Positions 59,515 through 64,000 of a stretch of DNA of 64,000 bases are shown here, one piece after another. Position numbers and translations under genes: made by a program. The DNA comes from Fragilariopsis cylindrus CCMP1102 (taxonomy: Eukaryota > Bacillariophyta > Bacillariophyceae > Bacillariales > Bacillariaceae): the NCBI GenBank assembly GCA_900095095.1, contig FMBT01000295.1, forward strand, positions 558,001-622,000, read 5' to 3'. The notes under the pieces were generated by a model. The model was not told where the DNA came from, searched no databases, and worked only from the letters and a program-made list of their open reading frames with translations. The stretch's first letter is position 1, and each line of letters begins with the position of its first letter.

Positions 59515-61950
59515 CTATGACGCTGAGGATTCGGTTTCTTTCATCTTCCGTTGTTGTCGGATCATGTATTCGGCATCTTCTTCGCTAATGTCTTGTCCTT
59601 GCGCTTTTGCGAGTGTTGTCATCGCAGCAATTTCTGCACGCAATTTAATCTCCTCATTATAGTCTCCATTTTGAGTAACATCCTTCATCGTTTCACTAAC
59701 AGTACCGATGGCATGAAATTCTCTTCCTAAAAGTTTTACAGCCTCGGCTCGTTTAAGTCTTACTTCTATATCGACACTCGCATCATTAAATAATTTGTGA
59801 CAAACTTCTTTCAGTGTTTTTGTTATATCTCGTACATTGATAGCCCATGCCAGCTCCAGTATGGTTGGTAAGGTATCTTCCAATTTCTTCATTGTTTCTT
59901 TCGCTTGTGCATTATCAAATGGGGTGGCACCTGGTGCTCCTGGTGTTGTTGCTCCGGACAGTGATGATTGTTCTTCTGCTTGTTTCTGTATACTTTCAAC
60001 GTGTTTCATTGCCTTACTTCCAGCCTGAATAGCAGATATTCCAGCATTCAAAACACGGTAGTTGTTATTAAAGTTTGAGGCTCGTTTTTGGTAACCAGCA
60101 TTATACGTATCCCAATTACCAATTACGGGACTACGGGCATAACCCAAGAATTCTGTCGCTTCCAGTTCGAATGCTTTTCCTATAGTGGTACAAAACACAT
60201 GACCGAAAACTGATCTACAGATTTTTGCAGCTTCGGCTTGACACGACAAAACAAATTGTTCCTCAGCACCTTCGTTACTTTCTTCTTCTTCGTCTACGTA
60301 TGAGGCTATTCGTTTCTTAATATTGATAGCGCACGTAACTTGTCGTCTTCTTTGCAAGAATTCATCTTCTTCCATCATTTGACGTACCCGTTCTTCTCTC
60401 TGCATATGAACGGATTCTGGTGATTTTGTTGTTCCTGCTGCTCCAGCCTCCTGTTGCATACTGGTGGCAAGATCTTGTGCCATCTTCGAATCTTTTAGGA
60501 ACATTTCAGCCTTGTTTGCGATCCACAATTCTCCAATATAAGGTTGTACAGATTCGGCACCAAACATAACAGCAAAAAAGATATACGGATCAATATCACT
60601 CATATTTAACTTTTGACCCTTTTCATCATTGATACTTAGTCCATCTCTATCGTATGCAGCTCTGCTTTGATCGTTAGCAAGGATCTGGTACGCATGTCCC
60701 AATTCTTGAAATCGATTTGCTGCTGTAGGATCGCCTACATTTTTATCTGGATGACATTTGCGTGCCTTAACATAGTATGCCTTCTTCATTTGTCCCTGTG
60801 TAGCATTCGTAGAAACTCCCATTAGATCGTAATAGGTCCGATCCTTCACGGCACGTTCCGGTCCACCACCGTTTAAGTTATTCGATGATCCACCAACACC
60901 GTACAGATCTCCTTTTTGTTTACGTTCTTCTGCAAGTTTTTCTACCTCTCTCATATCGACCTCTAGGTTGTAATATATCCACTCTCTGTTTTTTTCATTC
61001 CATACCATACCTTTGTTAGAGGAACTTATCGCTTCTGCTGAATTGTATACACCCCGACTAACTTGATATGCACCAACACAAACGCCTGTGGCTGGTAATG
61101 CAACACACGAGGCAACTCCTGTGGCTAACCCAGTAAAGAATCCACCAAAACCACCTTGTTTTGCACCGACCATGGGTTGTGCGATCAATGATGCAACACC
61201 GGCAGCTGTTCCCTTCGCTACACTTTTAATACCGCTGCTCAATCCAGCCCAGCCATCTTTTGGTCGACGTGTACTAAACAATTGGTTAAAAAGTACCTGT
61301 TCCTTCCTAGGACCTAACCCCTGATTCTCTGTTTTTGTTTCCTCTTCATTTTCTTTTTTTTCCTCTTGGGTGATTACGTCATCCTTTTTTTCTTCCTCCG
61401 CTACAGCTTCTTCTGCGTCTTCTCCTTCTATCGTTTCGACAGTTGGAGAGGATGGATTATTTTTATTTTTATTATTATCATTATCATTATTCGATGATGA
61501 TGGTGGAGTGGTTGTTGCCGCAGCAGCAGCGGCAGTATTAACTTGCTCCTGTTGTCGAGTTGGTGTAGTAGTTGCTGGCGTCGATGATGATAATGATGAT
61601 GATTCTTGTTTTCCTTCGTTGTTATCATCACGATCGTTTTCATCGCCGGTCGTTGCTGCTGATTCTGTTGCTATATTACCCATTTCTACTGATGCTGGTG
61701 GTGATGCCGTTGTTGTTCTTGTTGTCGTTGTATCACCCACTTCTGCTACTACTGATGCTACTTTTCCTGTTCCTTCGTCTACGTCGACTATTATCGTTTT
61801 CGCCTGTTCCTGTGTCGATGTTGAAGATATTTCCTCTACTGTAGCTTCGATTTCAGTCGTTGCCGTTGTTGTTGATGTATTCTCGGTATCCATATCGTCG
61901 TCGTTTTTTCCGTGAGTTGGTGACTGTGTCACTGTTATTCGAGTTGGCAT
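59515..61950 (-). CDS. DnaJ (Hsp40) protein with C-terminal DnaJ-X-type domain
   Basis: 811 residues, ATG at 61950. Residues 1-215 are disordered and rich in Thr, Glu, Asp and Ser. Residues ~240-310 form a Gly/Ala-rich hydrophobic segment (SGIKSVAKGTAAGVASLIAQ; GFGGFFTGLATGVASCVALP) that may contact membrane. The J domain (about 375-440) has TYYDLMGVSTNAT, KKAYYVKARKCHPDKN with the HPD motif, and AYQILANDQSRAAYDRDG. The C-terminal part, with KMAQDLATSM, EFLQRRRQVTCAINIKKRI, FGHVFCTTIGKAFELEATEFLGY and a helical end, matches the X domain of yeast Caj1/Djp1-type J proteins. It would stimulate Hsp70 ATPase, possibly at organelle membranes. No cleavable signal. Confidence 0.92.
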   Translation of the reverse strand: MPTRITVTQSPTHGKNDDDMDTENTSTTTATTEIEATVEEISSTSTQEQAKTIIVDVDEGTGKVASVVAEVGDTTTTRTTTASPPASVEMGNIATESAATTGDENDRDDNNEGKQESSSLSSSTPATTTPTRQQEQVNTAAAAAATTTPPSSSNNDNDNNKNKNNPSSPTVETIEGEDAEEAVAEEEKKDDVITQEEKKENEEETKTENQGLGPRKEQVLFNQLFSTRRPKDGWAGLSSGIKSVAKGTAAGVASLIAQPMVGAKQGGFGGFFTGLATGVASCVALPATGVCVGAYQVSRGVYNSAEAISSSNKGMVWNEKNREWIYYNLEVDMREVEKLAEERKQKGDLYGVGGSSNNLNGGGPERAVKDRTYYDLMGVSTNATQGQMKKAYYVKARKCHPDKNVGDPTAANRFQELGHAYQILANDQSRAAYDRDGLSINDEKGQKLNMSDIDPYIFFAVMFGAESVQPYIGELWIANKAEMFLKDSKMAQDLATSMQQEAGAAGTTKSPESVHMQREERVRQMMEEDEFLQRRRQVTCAINIKKRIASYVDEEEESNEGAEEQFVLSCQAEAAKICRSVFGHVFCTTIGKAFELEATEFLGYARSPVIGNWDTYNAGYQKRASNFNNNYRVLNAGISAIQAGSKAMKHVESIQKQAEEQSSLSGATTPGAPGATPFDNAQAKETMKKLEDTLPTILELAWAINVRDITKTLKEVCHKLFNDASVDIEVRLKRAEAVKLLGREFHAIGTVSETMKDVTQNGDYNEEIKLRAEIAAMTTLAKAQGQDISEEDAEYMIRQQRKMKETESSAS

Positions 61951-62058
61951 CTTCTCTGATCGTGTCTAATATTGTCCTATCTTTGTCGCGTGTGATTACA
62001 GTAAAGAGTCAGAGTAGAGCAGTCAATTAGAAATTATCTTTCAGACGATGGGTTTTTT

Positions 62059-62106
62059 TCTCTCTCTCTCTCTCTGTGTCTCTCTCTTTCTTTCTTCTGT
62101 CTCTCG
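62059..62106. repeat. CT-rich microsatellite
   Basis: CT/TC dinucleotide tract with TTTC interruptions in the presumed promoter or leader of the DnaJ gene (GA-rich in sense). Confidence 0.85.
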
Positions 62107-62411
62107 AAAATAATAGTAATTTTCTGACCTAGTTTTTCCTAATCTCTTTTCTGAATTAGTTGCATCAAACTTGAGGAAATTGCTTCCTTCCATCTGTTCC
62201 GGTACTAAGATAGGCAGTTAGGCTAGGATGGTTCTTGTGTTCTTTTGTTTTTCATGTATTTTTCTTCTTCTGATTTTTTTGATTTTTTTTTTCATAAAGC
62301 ACATACCGTATTGCTGTCATTTTACACCCGTACAGTACTTTCGGCTTCGTAGGATTTAACGTTAAATATTATTGTTCTGACGCGCTAACCTCACTTGAAA
62401 AAGCGTGCTTA

Positions 62412-62427
62412 GCTAATCATGATTAGC
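62412..62427. promoter_or_regulatory. 16-bp perfect palindrome
   Basis: GCTAATCATGATTAGC is a perfect palindrome; a candidate dimeric binding site between two divergent genes. A partial copy, CTAATCAT, recurs near 62571. A function is not shown. Confidence 0.5.
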
Positions 62428-62799
62428 GACACCAAACTTTTCTTCGATACTCAATCATGGAGATGTGGTCGCGTCTAACGGCTTGGAATTTAAGCAACGG
62501 TCGGATCGGATTTCTTTTTTTTTTCTCTTTCTCACACTACCATTGAACTTACCAAATTTTTAGGTTAGAACTAATCATATATTAGGGTTAGCGATTAGGG
62601 TTTATCAACGCACGACCCAATCGCACTGAAAAATCAAACAACGTCATTATTTTTTGAAGATCTCGATTGTTAATTAAGAAAGATTTCACTTACTGTACTC
62701 TATTGATATATCCATACCAGTACTCATCGAAGATCCACTCACTCTCTTTCTTTTGCACCATATAGATATACACTGGCAGTATCGAACCTTGTCGCAATC

Positions 62800-63771
62800 A
62801 TGAAAGCTACCAATGTCTTTGTGCTTCTGCACATGGTTGTCACCGTCACCGTCGGCGCATTTGCGCCTCCTTTGCGGGAACACTCGCTTCGGTCGTTGTT
62901 GTCAACACCGACATCTCTGTTTTCGGGCAGCACCGAAGAAAATACAAAGGAAGCCGCCTCGTTGCTCAAGACGGAGCTCTTGGAAAAGATTGCCACACTG
63001 AAATGCCTCCAGGAAGAGGACGGGCAGATCAACGTCGACTTTGGCGTCAAGGGCGGGGAGATCGACAAGAAATCCCGGGCACCGATCAAGCTCGACTTTT
63101 ACACAGTATCGGAACGCGTCGGAACCGCGGCTGATTCCATCTTTGACACCGTCACAGAACTCTCCAAGATCAATCCGACCACGAAAGCCACAGAGGGAAT
63201 GGCCGATCCCGACTACGATCCGTCCGTGAAACCACCACCGCTTGATGGCGCCTGGAACCTCCTCTTTTCAACGGCTGCCGATGCCAGTTTTTCCAAAAAC
63301 AGCACCCGGGGGGACGCCAAGGCGTCCAACATTGTCGATGCGTGTGCGGGAATAATGACCAACGTCATCAAGTTCGCGCCCAACGTCGACGAGAAAACTG
63401 GTATCGAAACCCCAAAGGCCATTTCCGAGCTCCGGGTCAAGCTATCGGTCACTCCGGAGGGGCCAAACCGAGTCAATCTCGTCTTCAAATACGTGGCGGT
63501 GAAATTCACAAAGTTCTTCTTTTTGCCGATTCGGTGGACGCTTTATATTCCCGTTCCGGGTCCGACTATTGGAAATTTTGTCATTAGCCTATCCAACCTC
63601 AAGCGTCGGCTGTTGAGGAAAACGAAGACACAACCCGAGCGAAAGCGACCCAAGGCCTTTTTCGACGTCTTGTTTCTGGACAAGGACCTCCGCGTCCACA
63701 AAACCGGAGAAGACAATCTTTTCATTCAGGCCCGGCCGGAATGGAAGGCCGCCTGGAAGACTGTGGCGTAA
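62800..63771 (+). CDS. Plastid lipid-associated protein (PAP/fibrillin)
   Basis: 323 residues, single exon, ATG at 62800. The N-terminus MKATNVFVLLHMVVTVTVGA-FAPP is a textbook diatom plastid leader: signal peptide then F-A-P. The PAP/fibrillin domain shows LLEKIATL, then PPPLDGAWNLLFSTAADASF (family: G-x-W-x-L-x-F-T/S), a central beta-barrel-like region (RVNLVFKYVAVKFTKFFFLP; PVPGPTIGNF) and the conserved end FFDVLFLDKDLRVHKTGEDN with LFIQARP. Fibrillins sit on thylakoids and plastoglobules and bind plastid lipids or quinones. Codon usage is strongly G/C at third positions, unlike every other gene here: a 60-base stretch at 62821 has 36 G/C against 23 in a comparable stretch of the 2020 gene. 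Confidence 0.93.
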   Translation: MKATNVFVLLHMVVTVTVGAFAPPLREHSLRSLLSTPTSLFSGSTEENTKEAASLLKTELLEKIATLKCLQEEDGQINVDFGVKGGEIDKKSRAPIKLDFYTVSERVGTAADSIFDTVTELSKINPTTKATEGMADPDYDPSVKPPPLDGAWNLLFSTAADASFSKNSTRGDAKASNIVDACAGIMTNVIKFAPNVDEKTGIETPKAISELRVKLSVTPEGPNRVNLVFKYVAVKFTKFFFLPIRWTLYIPVPGPTIGNFVISLSNLKRRLLRKTKTQPERKRPKAFFDVLFLDKDLRVHKTGEDNLFIQARPEWKAAWKTVA

Positions 63772-64000
63772 TGAAGTGAGTACAAGTTTGTGGAAATAGA
63801 AGGGCGGTCGCGACGATCCTCTCCAAAGCATAATGCTAGAAAAAGAAAAACCCGATGTCGATGTCGGTACCGTACTTGTCGCCTTGGATCACAACTGCAA
63901 TGCCACGAGGGGGCCCTTTGTTTGCCAACGCCACTCGTGGCATTCCGCTATAGTAAATAATTGGACGATGTACGTATGGGGTGGAGAAACAAAAAAGGCC
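63772..64000. other. Downstream region of fibrillin gene
   Basis: No gene. Contains an 11-bp perfect inverted repeat, AATGCCACGAG (63899-63909) and CTCGTGGCATT (63934-63944), about 130 bases after the stop codon, a possible 3'-UTR hairpin. GC content falls back only gradually. Confidence 0.6.

Larger units (their letters stand above)
61951..62799. other. Divergent intergenic region
   Basis: Upstream of the DnaJ gene (-) and fibrillin (+). Contains a CT-rich microsatellite (62059-62106), a 16-bp palindrome (62412-62427) and two TTAGGG motifs (62582-62600). No gene. Confidence 0.55.

Noticed and set aside
61370-61915. 181-codon plus-strand frame rich in Ser/Val
   Set aside because: Antisense to the Thr/Glu/Ser-rich N-terminus of the DnaJ gene, a low-complexity mirror frame.
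62582-62602. Chromosome end or telomere
   Set aside because: Just two TTAGGG hexamers, not tandem, followed by an intact gene; insufficient for a telomere.

Overview
The window is nuclear DNA of a photosynthetic stramenopile, almost certainly a diatom, and the AT-rich, trinucleotide-repeat-rich style fits a raphid pennate such as the Fragilariopsis / Pseudo-nitzschia / Nitzschia group (genus not determined). The signs are: short GT-AG introns in an otherwise intron-poor gene set; plastid proteins that begin with an ER signal peptide followed by a phenylalanine at or near the cleavage site (GAFAPP in the fibrillin, RAFVPR in alanyl-tRNA synthetase); and runs of Asn, Asp, Gln, Ser and Thr encoded by ATT/GAT/CAA/TCA/ACA repeats inside ordinary enzymes. 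I recognised no tRNA, rRNA, CRISPR array or bacterial operon.

Layout. 0-6.3 kb: a gene cut by the left edge (minus), a small unknown protein (2020), an alkenal-reductase-like enzyme (minus) divergent from a spliced NicO-type nickel/cobalt transporter homologue. 6.7-13 kb: SRP72 and a giant mitochondrial-carrier fusion, both minus. 14-20 kb: a secreted Cys-containing protein, a 1099-residue disordered protein ending in a four-helix membrane domain, and a gene-poor stretch with one doubtful small frame. 20-28 kb: a B12D-like small mitochondrial protein, IBA57-like Fe-S factor, a DUF4743/Nudix hydrolase, a 2OG-Fe(II)-dioxygenase-like gene with an in-frame stop, and a CRAL-TRIO protein. 29-38 kb: a 1342-residue single-pass membrane protein with a repetitive Lys/Ser tail, a small plastid-targeted protein with a suspicious stop, a four-exon Cys-rich anchored surface protein, and SRP receptor beta. 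38-47 kb: a second four-helix protein, an LRR-like protein, a secreted GPX-fold-like protein lacking the catalytic Cys, and a three-exon DHHC-type palmitoyltransferase with a DHYC core. 47-50 kb: a small acidic protein, a decayed Tc1/mariner-like relic, a small possible mitochondrial protein, and a MITE. 50-64 kb: plastid-targeted AlaRS, a paralogue of the 2020 gene, a second MITE, a histidine phosphatase, a two-helix protein with Trp-rich repeats, a plastid single-helix protein, a DnaJ protein and a GC-rich plastid fibrillin.

How genes relate. This is a eukaryotic chromosome, so neighbours are mostly unrelated; functional echoes are two parts of co-translational ER targeting (SRP72 and SRP receptor beta) and several plastid-targeted products. 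Two gene families each have two diverged members here (2020/53490 and 15308/38466).

Most worth checking: two related ~210-bp MITEs whose terminal inverted repeats match within a copy but differ between copies; two genes whose frames continue convincingly past a stop codon (25497 TAA, 33900 TGA); the fusion of a Tat-like leader and GxGY repeats to a phosphate-carrier-like domain; and the abrupt GC rise at the fibrillin gene.
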